A stretch of 39,976 bases of DNA from assembly GCA_022791815.1 (NCBI GenBank), contig JAAVZU010000109.1, forward strand, positions 1-39,976. Direction: 5' to 3'. Numbering within the stretch: position 1 is the stretch's first letter; each line of letters starts with the position of its first letter. Positions 8,634-16,076 of the stretch are shown here, one piece after another. The notes below the pieces were generated by a model, which saw only the letters and a program-made list of their open reading frames with translations, was not told where the DNA came from and ran no database searches. The position numbers and the translations under genes are program-made. The DNA is from Lachnospiraceae bacterium. GTDB lineage: Bacteria > Bacillota > Clostridia > Lachnospirales > Lachnospiraceae.

Positions 8634-8873
8634 ATGGAAGGTAATAAATATGTAATTGATGGGGAGAAAATAGAAGATAAAGAGTCTTTGTGGAATGCAG
8701 TTGGTGAAGTAATAGAGTTACCAAAGTATTTTGGAAATAATTTGGATGCTTTATCAGATGTTTTGCAGGAAAAAGGCATACAAGGGAAGATAAAAGTGTT
8801 AAATAAAGAAAGATTTATAGACACATTAGGAGATTATGGAAAAATTTTTTTGCAAATAATAGAACATGAATAA
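8634..8873 (+). CDS. Barstar-family ribonuclease inhibitor, short at its C-terminus
   Basis: A 79-residue cytoplasmic immunity protein for the upstream ribonuclease. YVIDGEKI forms the first strand. LPKYFGNNLDALSD matches the barstar segment that plugs the barnase active site, keeping Asp38 and Asp42 (barstar D35 and D39), while the usual Trp is Ser41. The start codon lies one base after the nuclease stop, so the two are cotranscribed. Barstar is about 90 residues and ends in a core beta strand (ITIILS). Here the frame stops at LQIIEHE, about ten residues early, just before the hairpin-rich block at 8900-9021. Either this is a natural short variant or the 3' end has been lost. The function of the shortened form is uncertain. 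Confidence 0.82.
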   Translation: MEGNKYVIDGEKIEDKESLWNAVGEVIELPKYFGNNLDALSDVLQEKGIQGKIKVLNKERFIDTLGDYGKIFLQIIEHE

Positions 8874-8899
8874 GTAAAATTTATGTAACTATTCAGGTA

Positions 8900-8924
8900 G
8901 AAACACGCATTTACTGCGTGTTTC
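8900..8924. repeat. Perfect 10 bp hairpin after the barstar gene
   Basis: GAAACACGCA and TGCGTGTTTC form a perfect 10 bp stem with a 5-base loop, followed by GTAATAAAAAG rather than a T run. It may act as a terminator or mRNA-end stabiliser. It is the first of three consecutive structures in 120 bases. The sequence 3' of it resembles the sequence 3' of the hairpin at 1759. Confidence 0.6.
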
Positions 8925-8949
8925 GTAATAAAAAGTAAGTTCTGTAGTG

Positions 8950-8990
8950 TTTAAGCCCCTTCGCCGAAGGCGAATTATTATGGGCTTAAA
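8950..8990. repeat. Nested hairpin
   Basis: The outer arms TTTAAGCCC (8950-8958) and GGGCTTAAA (8982-8990) pair perfectly. Inside them TTCGCC (8960-8965) and GGCGAA (8969-8974) form a second stem. The GC-rich inner stem stands out against the AT-rich surroundings. It looks like an inserted palindromic element or a structured RNA. No known family was recognised. Confidence 0.6.
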
Positions 8991-8991
8991 C

Positions 8992-9021
8992 GTAACTGTT
9001 CATGGTTCTGGACAGTTACAA
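8992..9021. repeat. 30-base dispersed palindromic repeat, copy 1
   Basis: A GTAACTGT...ACAGTTAC hairpin with 8-base arms and the centre TCATGGTTCTGG. The whole 30 bases recur identically at 14852-14881. Both copies sit in an intergenic space just 5' of the first gene of one of the two surface-polymer blocks. This is consistent with a short dispersed palindromic element. Confidence 0.8.
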
Positions 9022-9048
9022 CTTTATAATGAAGGGAGAAATTGGAGT

Positions 9049-9588
9049 ATGGAGAAGACAATGTTTGTAAATGAAACAGAATATCAGATTGTGAAACTGT
9101 TAGGGAAAGGAAAAGGCGGGTACTCCTATCTTGCTAAGAATGGAAACCATCAATATGTATTGAAACAGATTCATCACGAACCATGTGATTACTATCAATT
9201 TGGCAATAAGATAGAAGCAGAGTTAAGAGATTATAAGCATTTGTCTGAAATAGGAATTGCAATGCCTAAAATGCTGGATGTTGATATGGAAAAGGAAAGA
9301 ATACTGAAAGAATATATTGAAGGTGACACTGTATATGATATGGTGTTGCAGGACAAAATAATAGAGAATTGTTTAAAACAAGTAAAGGAAATGTGTAATC
9401 TTTTGTATCCTGCAAATACAAATATTGATTATTTTCCAACAAATTTTGTGCTACAGGAGGGTACTCTATATTATATTGATTATGAGTGTAATGATTATAT
9501 GGAAGAATGGAATTTTGAAAACTGGGGAATCAAATATTGGTCTAAGACAGAGGAGTTTTTAAAATACATTGAAAACAAGAATCATTGA
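9049..9588 (+). CDS. Small protein-kinase-like protein
   Basis: A 179-residue single-domain protein with a degenerate eukaryotic-type kinase fold. A glycine loop (LLGKGKGGYSYLA, about residues 16-28) and the ATP-binding Lys in YVLKQI are clear. KEYIEGDTV resembles the hinge. IDYFPTNFV appears to replace the HxD...N catalytic loop, with Asp and Asn kept, and YYIDYE replaces DFG. It is shorter than a normal kinase (about 250 residues) and resembles compact Rio/Bud32/aminoglycoside-kinase-like families. ATG 9049 has AGGGAG nine to eleven bases upstream. ATG 9061, with GGAG at 9051, is an alternative. A longer frame beginning in the repeat at 8947 is rejected because it reads through palindromes. 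The substrate is unknown. Confidence 0.72.
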   Translation: MEKTMFVNETEYQIVKLLGKGKGGYSYLAKNGNHQYVLKQIHHEPCDYYQFGNKIEAELRDYKHLSEIGIAMPKMLDVDMEKERILKEYIEGDTVYDMVLQDKIIENCLKQVKEMCNLLYPANTNIDYFPTNFVLQEGTLYYIDYECNDYMEEWNFENWGIKYWSKTEEFLKYIENKNH

Positions 9589-9625
9589 TAGAGTAAAGGA
9601 TTACTTACAACTTGATATTTAAAAC

Positions 9626-9654
9626 TTGACATATAAGTGCTATAGAGCTATAAT
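9626..9654 (+). promoter_or_regulatory. Consensus sigma-A promoter of the surface-polymer genes
   Basis: TTGACA (9626-9631) and TATAAT (9649-9654) with a 17-base spacer match both consensus hexamers exactly. It lies about 180 bases upstream of the 9841 start, leaving a long untranslated leader with a hairpin. Confidence 0.85.
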
Positions 9655-9713
9655 TTATCTGATTTTGTGAGAATATAACAAAATTTTGATGTCAAGAAGG
9701 TGAAAATACTTGC

Positions 9714-9743
9714 AGGGCTGTTTATAGATTATCTGACAGCCCT
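9714..9743 (+). promoter_or_regulatory. Leader hairpin, possible attenuator
   Basis: AGGGCTGT and ACAGCCCT form an 8 bp GC-rich stem with a 14-base loop inside the leader between the consensus promoter and the 9841 gene. TTCTGTGGTTT follows, a weak U tract. It may attenuate transcription of the polymer genes. No known riboswitch was recognised. Confidence 0.45.
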
Positions 9744-9840
9744 TTCTGTGGTTTGATAAAGAAAGTACACCGTTATAAGCTGTGATATAAGATGTGAATA
9801 TTTGTAGATTTGAAATTAAGGAAAGAATGAGGACTTGTAA

Positions 9841-11643
9841 ATGGGTTTAAAAGATTGGTTTACACATAAAAAGCAGAAAAATAAAGAAAAAGAGATAGAG
9901 GTAGAAATAGAAAAAGAAATAAAAACTATAAAAACAGAAGTGCAGCAGGAAATAGAGAAAATTGTGCCAGAAAGTATAGCAGCATTGCGGTTAGTATATG
10001 GAGATTATTATGAGAAAGAGCCTGTGCAGGAAAATGTAATTTTATATGAATCTTATGCAGGAAGGGGCTTAGTTTGCAGTCCTTATGCAATTTTTAAATG
10101 TTTTTTGGGCAGACCTGATTTTGAAAAATATACACATATATGGGTGCTTGAAAACATTGATTTACAGAAAGATATTGTGAAAAGTTATAAAGAATATGGT
10201 AATGTGAAATTTGTTCAGAGGGATACGATAGAGTATGTTAAGACACTTTGTCAAGCTAAATTCTTAATTACTAATTTGTCTTTTCCTAATTATTATACAA
10301 AAAAGCCAGATCAGATTTATATTAATACATGGCATGGGATTCCTCTTAAAACTTTAGGATTTGATATACCAGACGGCAGAATTACAGGATTGAATACAAT
10401 TCGGAATTTCTTATCTGTAGATGTTTTTTTATCTCCAAACCGTTTTATGACAGAACGCTTTCAGCATGCTTTTCGTTTGGAAGGTTTATATGAAGGGCAT
10501 ATTATGGAGTCAGGTATGCCCCGTAATGATAATCTATTTCATACTAACCGTCAAGAAATTATTGAGAAATTACAAGAAGCAGGTGTGGAGATACAGCCAG
10601 ATAAGAAACTGATAATGTATGCACCAACCTGGAAAGGTGATAAATACTCTGCACCAGATACAAGTACAGAATTGTATTTTGAATTGATGAAAGTGATAGA
10701 AACAAATGTGGATACGGAGCAATATCAAGTACTTGTAAAACCTCACCAGATTGTATACAAACATATTGTAGATAAAGGTGAGCAGCTTACCAATAAATTT
10801 ATTCCTGCTACAATTGATACCAATGAACTTCTTTCTATTGTGGATATTTTAATTTCAGATTATTCTAGTATATATTTTGACTTTTTAGCAAGTGGCAGAC
10901 CAATTTTATTCTATATACCTGATTTACAGGAATATAAAACACAACGAGGGTTGTATTTTGGCATAGACAAGCTTCCAGGGCCAATAGCTGAGAATTTTGA
11001 ACAATTAGGCAGTATGATTGCAGATGTGCCAGCAGCCATTCGTCCATATAAGGAAAAGTATGCCAATGAGAAGGAATGGGCTTGTGGCAATGATGATGGA
11101 ACTGTATGTGAGAGAGTGATTGATAAAATTATTGTAAAACAGGATTTTACAAATATGTTATCTTGTGATTATCAGAAAAAACAGAAATTGTTGTTATATA
11201 CTGGAGGACTAAATGCTGGAAAAAAACGTGATAAACTGGATGAATTTATACAACAATTTAATTATGATAAATATGATTTGACATTAATTGTTCCGCATAC
11301 AGAGAGTGAAGAGATATTTGCGTGGATCCGCAATGTGGATTCCAGAGTGCGTGTTTTACGTAGAACAGGAACACATGCAGCAAATGAGGAGGAACGCATT
11401 TGTATGGAGCTTTTATCCAGACATGGTAAGAAGGATTCATGGTATGAGATTGTATATAAAAATTATTATCCACTAAATGTATATAAGAGAGAATTGTACC
11501 GTATAATAGGACAAACGCATTTTGACTTTGCAATAGACTATTCACAAAAATCTCTTTATTATATGAATTTGTTTCAATGTTTGGAAAACACCCAAATCCT
11601 TAATTTAAAAGAATTGGATTCCTTCAAGGCAGAGGAACAGTAA
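9841..11643 (+). CDS. CDP-glycerol glycerophosphotransferase-family protein (pair 1, short form)
   Basis: A 600-residue protein of the family that transfers glycerol- or ribitol-phosphate from CDP-activated precursors onto teichoic-acid-like polymers at the inner face of the membrane. A charged coiled coil (about 10-40) precedes the transferase domain (about 45-440). The domain carries INTWHGIPLKTLGF with the catalytic-type His, SPNRFMTERF, ESGMPRNDNL, YAPTWKG, KPHQIVYKH and SDYSSIYFDF. After residue ~450 comes a Rossmann-like half (LLLYTGGLNAGKKRD, YDLTLIVPHT) like the N-lobe of a GT4 glycosyltransferase, but the GT4 C-lobe is missing. A 596-residue paralogue lies at 16077. GAGG lies about eight bases before the start. 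The exact polymer is unknown. Confidence 0.88.
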   Translation: MGLKDWFTHKKQKNKEKEIEVEIEKEIKTIKTEVQQEIEKIVPESIAALRLVYGDYYEKEPVQENVILYESYAGRGLVCSPYAIFKCFLGRPDFEKYTHIWVLENIDLQKDIVKSYKEYGNVKFVQRDTIEYVKTLCQAKFLITNLSFPNYYTKKPDQIYINTWHGIPLKTLGFDIPDGRITGLNTIRNFLSVDVFLSPNRFMTERFQHAFRLEGLYEGHIMESGMPRNDNLFHTNRQEIIEKLQEAGVEIQPDKKLIMYAPTWKGDKYSAPDTSTELYFELMKVIETNVDTEQYQVLVKPHQIVYKHIVDKGEQLTNKFIPATIDTNELLSIVDILISDYSSIYFDFLASGRPILFYIPDLQEYKTQRGLYFGIDKLPGPIAENFEQLGSMIADVPAAIRPYKEKYANEKEWACGNDDGTVCERVIDKIIVKQDFTNMLSCDYQKKQKLLLYTGGLNAGKKRDKLDEFIQQFNYDKYDLTLIVPHTESEEIFAWIRNVDSRVRVLRRTGTHAANEEERICMELLSRHGKKDSWYEIVYKNYYPLNVYKRELYRIIGQTHFDFAIDYSQKSLYYMNLFQCLENTQILNLKELDSFKAEEQ

Positions 11644-11652
11644 TTAACAGAT

Positions 11653-11671
11653 ATGCCTGTTATATAGGCAT
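11653..11671 (+). repeat. Leader hairpin (GCCT/AGGC type) between the pair-1 genes
   Basis: ATGCCT and AGGCAT form a 6 bp stem with a 7-base loop ten bases after the preceding stop. TACCATGAATAATGAAAGG follows, matching the 3' flank of the hairpin at 3164. It is the third copy of this intergenic pattern. Confidence 0.45.
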
Positions 11672-11707
11672 TACCATGAATAATGAAAGGCTTGGTTTAA
11701 GACATAT

Positions 11708-14700
11708 ATGGATACAAAATATACAATATTAGATAAATATGAGATTGATGAAGATGTTCGTGTATCAGAGGGCAGATTGTATATCCCTGCAAAAGATGAC
11801 TGTATTTGTACAAAGATATTGTGTGATAGTTCAAAGCTGGAATTTTTGCTTGAAATAAAAAGAGAAGAAGTCAATGGAGAACATAACTTTGTCATTGACT
11901 TCTCAAAAGAGATAGAAAACTTGTTGACACAGTTTGTAGAGGCAAAGGAAAATATATTTACCTTTTCTGTTTTTCTTTTAGACGGTATACAGTGCCATAG
12001 AATTCAGGATATTAGAAAAGAGGATATTTTAGTTCATAAAATTATTTCTGTTACAAACGAAGAAATAGACATTACTTTAGGAGTATATTTTCAATCTAAT
12101 GGAAATATGAGTCTTATACTTGCAAAAGAACAAGATATCTATCAAAAAAGCGTTAATGTTAATTTAAAATCAGCAAAACAACAGGAAAATATATGTGAAA
12201 TTATATGTAATAGCGGACGTGTTGCAGCGTTACAGAAGTATGGAGCAAAGTGTGTAAGATTTGAATTGAGGGCAGCATCTACGGAAGAACAACACATTGT
12301 TCCCATTAAGGAGTGTAAAGAATATCAGGAAAAAGAAAATATATATGTAGAGTTATGTGCAGATATTGATTTTATGCAAATTCAGAACCTATTTACAACA
12401 CATTGGAATTTATTTTTTATCTTCCAGTTGCAGGGACAAGAATATTGTGTGCCAGTTACAAACAAAAGGAAGAATAAAAAATTGAATAATTCTTTGTTAA
12501 GGGAAAGTCTTCTACATCCTTTTAAAAATGTAAATGGACGTAATAGTGCATACTTAAATATTACCAAATCAGGACGTGTAAGAATTTATACAGGAGACTT
12601 AAATAATGCTGCAGAGTATGATATGAACGAAAATTTTGAAAGCCTTATTAGGAATCAGGATGTACCATTTTGTAAAGAAATTTCTGCTCAAATCTTAGAA
12701 CCCTCTATGGGGCAAATGAAGATTCAATTATTAGAGGCTTCTCTGGAAGAAGTAGATGAAATTGCATTATTAGTGTATAAAATGGCAAGTGTGCATATTC
12801 TAATTGTACCTGTTGATATTATTGACAAAAAAGAAGGAATATGTCAAGTTAATACAGATGATTTTGTTAAGATTTGCGAAGGAACAGGATCTGCTGCATA
12901 TAAGTTTGCACTAGCAATTCGTAAAGGCAACCGTTTTATGAAAGGAAGGCTCTACGATAGAAATATCTATACAGAGACCATGATTGAAAGACATGGAATA
13001 GCAGATGAAGAGATGGCGGAAGAGGAGAATACTGTCAATAAGGAAAATGTACAGGATGAACATGCTATTTATATGGAAAATATCTTTTCCACAAAGGTTG
13101 GTGAAGAGATAGTGGAAGCATGTCCTTATACCAATAATACAGGTTTCTTCTTAATGCGTATGTGTGCCAGAAAAAATATGTCTATTTATAAGATAGTATG
13201 TGAGGCATTACAAATTCATGTTTCGGATAGCTATTTAACATTAAAAGCAAAATGTCCAGATTCCAATAGAAAATGGATTGGTTTTTTATTGTCATACCGT
13301 TATCAAAAAGAAGAAGATCAGGATGACCGTTTTTTTGCTGCAAATTCCATACAAAAAGAAGGTGACAGTTGTATTATTTTAGCAAAGATTCCGTTGAAAG
13401 AACAAGAATTTAAGGGAATATATTGGAACATCCGTCCTGTTTTTGAAAAGGAAGGCAATATGTGTTATGCCTCTATAAAGGCATTAAAACCTGAATTAAA
13501 GGAAAGTTATAAAAAATTATTTCAGCGTAATTGTAAATATTATAATGTAGGCAATGAAAAATATATCCTGTTTCCATTTGTGGCAAAAAATGGGAATATA
13601 AACTTAATGTACCGGACTACAGAGGGAAATGATGGGCTGCAATTCCGGTTAAAGGAGCGTATGGGTTTACGTCTTTACCAATTACTGGAGAAGAAATTAA
13701 AAGCTCAGAAAATTATGTTAGTTTATGAAAAGTATTGTTATATGGCAGAGGACAATGGCTATCAGTTTTTTAAATATTGTATGGAAAATGATATGGAAAA
13801 ATATTTGAATAGAAAAATATACTATGTCATTGACAAAAATTCGCCAGATTACCAGAAGGTGAAAAAATATGACAAAAATGTACTGGATTTTATGAGTGTA
13901 AAATTTATTGCTTACATGCTAGCTGCTAAGCTTCTTGTAAGTTCAGATGTGAGAAGCCACGCTTATGCATGGAGACACCGTTCTAGTATTATTTCACACG
14001 TTATACAAAAGAAAAAACATGTATTTTTACAACATGGTGTTACTGCAATGAAAAAAGTTGATAACATTTTTGGAAAATCTAATAATTCTCCAACTAATTT
14101 ATTTATTGTAACATCAGAAGATGAATATAATATTGTGAGTAAATATTTTGGTTACAATAAAAATGAGATAGCACTTACTGGTTTTGCCCGTTGGGATGTA
14201 TTAGAAGATAAATCACAAGGAAAAAGAGAGATTCTTCTGATGCCAACTTGGAGAAATTGGTTAGATGATGTGGACAGTGAAACATTTCGTAATAGCGACT
14301 ATTATAAAAATTATATGAAACTTCTAAATTCTAAACATTTACAGAAGATATTATTAGAACATCATGTACACATGAATTTTTATATTCACCCTAAATTTAA
14401 AGATTATATCAGCAATTTTCAAATCAATGGCGACAGTATACGGCTGATACCATTTGGTACAGAACCTTTAAATGAACTTATGATGCAATGTAATATGTTA
14501 ATTACAGATTATTCCAGTGTTAGCTGGGATGTATATTATATGAAAAAACCAGTACTATTTTATCAGTTTGATATAGATACTTACAACCAGACACATGGAA
14601 GTTATATGGATATGGAACATGATTTGTTTGGAGATCGTACTTTGGATTTAGAAGAACTGATTTCTCTTATTGAAGAAAATATAAAGAACGGATTTCAGCT

Positions 14701-14800
14701 AAAATCAAAATATGAACAAGAATGTAAGAAAAATTTTAAGTATATGGATAAAAATAATTGCAAACGTATTTGCATGGCAATTAAACAGAAGGGCTATTAA
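11708..14800 (+). CDS. CDP-glycerol glycerophosphotransferase-family protein (pair 1, long form)
   Basis: A 1030-residue protein. The first ~650 residues show no motif I recognise; they read like repeated beta-rich segments with no membrane helix. The C-terminal ~370 residues are a glycerophosphotransferase domain: VYEKYCYMAEDNGYQFFKYC, YYVIDKNSPDY, VFLQHGVTAMKK with the conserved His near 774, TGFARWDVL, MPTWRNWL, FYIHPKF and ITDYSSVSWDVYY near 933. This architecture resembles TagF-type polymerases with an added N-terminal half. It follows the 9841 gene by 64 bases and is probably in its operon. The ribosome binding site is weak (AAAGG about 20 bases upstream). A 1022-residue paralogue lies at 18046. 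It probably extends or primes the same surface polymer. Confidence 0.85.
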   Translation: MDTKYTILDKYEIDEDVRVSEGRLYIPAKDDCICTKILCDSSKLEFLLEIKREEVNGEHNFVIDFSKEIENLLTQFVEAKENIFTFSVFLLDGIQCHRIQDIRKEDILVHKIISVTNEEIDITLGVYFQSNGNMSLILAKEQDIYQKSVNVNLKSAKQQENICEIICNSGRVAALQKYGAKCVRFELRAASTEEQHIVPIKECKEYQEKENIYVELCADIDFMQIQNLFTTHWNLFFIFQLQGQEYCVPVTNKRKNKKLNNSLLRESLLHPFKNVNGRNSAYLNITKSGRVRIYTGDLNNAAEYDMNENFESLIRNQDVPFCKEISAQILEPSMGQMKIQLLEASLEEVDEIALLVYKMASVHILIVPVDIIDKKEGICQVNTDDFVKICEGTGSAAYKFALAIRKGNRFMKGRLYDRNIYTETMIERHGIADEEMAEEENTVNKENVQDEHAIYMENIFSTKVGEEIVEACPYTNNTGFFLMRMCARKNMSIYKIVCEALQIHVSDSYLTLKAKCPDSNRKWIGFLLSYRYQKEEDQDDRFFAANSIQKEGDSCIILAKIPLKEQEFKGIYWNIRPVFEKEGNMCYASIKALKPELKESYKKLFQRNCKYYNVGNEKYILFPFVAKNGNINLMYRTTEGNDGLQFRLKERMGLRLYQLLEKKLKAQKIMLVYEKYCYMAEDNGYQFFKYCMENDMEKYLNRKIYYVIDKNSPDYQKVKKYDKNVLDFMSVKFIAYMLAAKLLVSSDVRSHAYAWRHRSSIISHVIQKKKHVFLQHGVTAMKKVDNIFGKSNNSPTNLFIVTSEDEYNIVSKYFGYNKNEIALTGFARWDVLEDKSQGKREILLMPTWRNWLDDVDSETFRNSDYYKNYMKLLNSKHLQKILLEHHVHMNFYIHPKFKDYISNFQINGDSIRLIPFGTEPLNELMMQCNMLITDYSSVSWDVYYMKKPVLFYQFDIDTYNQTHGSYMDMEHDLFGDRTLDLEELISLIEENIKNGFQLKSKYEQECKKNFKYMDKNNCKRICMAIKQKGY

Positions 14801-14851
14801 AAGTTTTGTGATAGAATTATACCGTTTTTAAGTTATTTTTGAAAATATCGT

Positions 14852-14881
14852 GTAACTGTTCATGGTTCTGGACAGTTACAA
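14852..14881. repeat. 30-base dispersed palindromic repeat, copy 2
   Basis: Identical over 30 bases to 8992-9021, a GTAACTGT...ACAGTTAC hairpin. It precedes the acyltransferase and second polymer pair, as copy 1 precedes the kinase and first pair. The apparent coding frame starting at 14862 begins inside this palindrome and is not used. Confidence 0.8.
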
Positions 14882-14904
14882 TAACGTTAGATATGTAGAT
14901 GCAA

Positions 14905-14940
14905 AAAGCACGTATTCTTATGAAGCGGGATACGTGCTTT
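14905..14940 (+). terminator. 11 bp hairpin before the acyltransferase gene
   Basis: AAAGCACGTAT and ATACGTGCTTT form a perfect 11 bp stem with a 14-base loop, followed by CTGGTAAGGATGAGG. It may be a terminator for the preceding operon or a leader structure masking the AAGGATGAGG ribosome binding site region. There is no clean T run. Confidence 0.4.
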
Positions 14941-14960
14941 CTGGTAAGGATGAGGTTAAA

Positions 14961-16073
14961 ATGAAAGAAATAGCGGAAAAGAAAAATTATTTTAGTAAAA
15001 CAGACACCTTATTATTAAAAGGTGTTGCTATTATCATGATGATGTACCATCATTGTTTTTTAGATGAAACACGGTTTGAGGGGCATGAAATAATTCCTAC
15101 TCCTTTTTCCTTGGAGACATTGATGCATACAAGTAATTTTTGCAAACTTTGTGTAGCAATATTTGTATTTTTAAGTGCGTATGGTATGACAATATCCTTA
15201 AAAAAAATAAACACAGATATGGACTTGTCTGCGAAGGAGTTTACTTTATATACCAAAAAAAGATTTTTTAATCTGATGCATGGTTGGCTATTTGTTTTTA
15301 TTTTATGTCAAATTTTTACATTTCTTATAAATCGCTATCAAGTTAAGAGATATGGAAATTCTGTTGCAGAGGCAATTGTATATTTTCTATTAGATGGTTT
15401 GGGTGTTGCAGATCTATTTGGTACACCAACACTAGTTGCAACATGGTGGTATATGAGTTTCGCTATTGCGATTATTATAATATTTCCGTTATTGATTTTA
15501 CTTTACAAAAAGATTGGCAGCATGGGAATGCTTTTGTTTGCTGCTATTATGCCTAGAATTATCAATATTCATTATGAACCGTTTGAAGACTGGTTTTTGG
15601 TAATTATTTTTGGAATTGTATTTGCAGACTATAACCTGCTTGTTCAAATGAAAGAGAAGAAATTTACAGAGAAGATTATTTTGGATAAATCCATAAAACT
15701 TCTTTTGTGTTTTTTATTACTACAATTAGGAGTATTCTTACGAGAAGACTGTGAGCTTGGTTTCTTTTTTGAATTTCGTCATGGGATTTTATGTCTGCTT
15801 GTTATTTATGCGATTTATGAGTTCTTGCCAGATATAAAATATTTAAATACAATGCTTATATTTGCTGGGAAACATTCTATGAACATGTTTTTAACTCATA
15901 CACTAATTCGACATGTATATTTCAATGACTTTACTTATAGTTTTAAATATCCAGTTTTGATTGTAGCAGTATTATTTGGTATAAGTTTGCTTCTGTCTAT
16001 TTTGATAGAGCAGATGAAGAAATTGATAGGATATAACCATTTGGTAGAATATTTAAGAAAAAGGTGGTTCTAA
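14961..16073 (+). CDS. Membrane acyltransferase (family 3, OafA-like)
   Basis: A 370-residue integral membrane protein of the acyltransferase-3 type, which moves acyl groups such as acetyl from the cytoplasm onto cell-surface glycans or polymers. The first helix ends in VAIIMMMYHHCF, carrying the conserved His of the family near the N-terminus. AIFVFLSAYGMTISL matches the characteristic second segment. About ten hydrophobic segments run to ILIEQMKKLIG. ATG 14961 is chosen because GAGG ends five bases before it. An upstream frame would start within the repeat at 14862. It lies between the two polymer pairs and three bases ahead of the 16077 gene, so it probably O-acylates the product of those enzymes. 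Confidence 0.82.
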   Translation: MKEIAEKKNYFSKTDTLLLKGVAIIMMMYHHCFLDETRFEGHEIIPTPFSLETLMHTSNFCKLCVAIFVFLSAYGMTISLKKINTDMDLSAKEFTLYTKKRFFNLMHGWLFVFILCQIFTFLINRYQVKRYGNSVAEAIVYFLLDGLGVADLFGTPTLVATWWYMSFAIAIIIIFPLLILLYKKIGSMGMLLFAAIMPRIINIHYEPFEDWFLVIIFGIVFADYNLLVQMKEKKFTEKIILDKSIKLLLCFLLLQLGVFLREDCELGFFFEFRHGILCLLVIYAIYEFLPDIKYLNTMLIFAGKHSMNMFLTHTLIRHVYFNDFTYSFKYPVLIVAVLFGISLLLSILIEQMKKLIGYNHLVEYLRKRWF

Positions 16074-16076
16074 GGC

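Noticed and set aside
8947-9048. N-terminal extension of the kinase-like protein
   Set aside because: The extension is translated straight through two palindromic elements and has no ribosome binding site; better starts exist at 9049 or 9061.
14862-14960. N-terminal extension of the acyltransferase
   Set aside because: It begins inside the dispersed 30-base palindrome and crosses a strong hairpin; GAGG before 14961 marks the real start.
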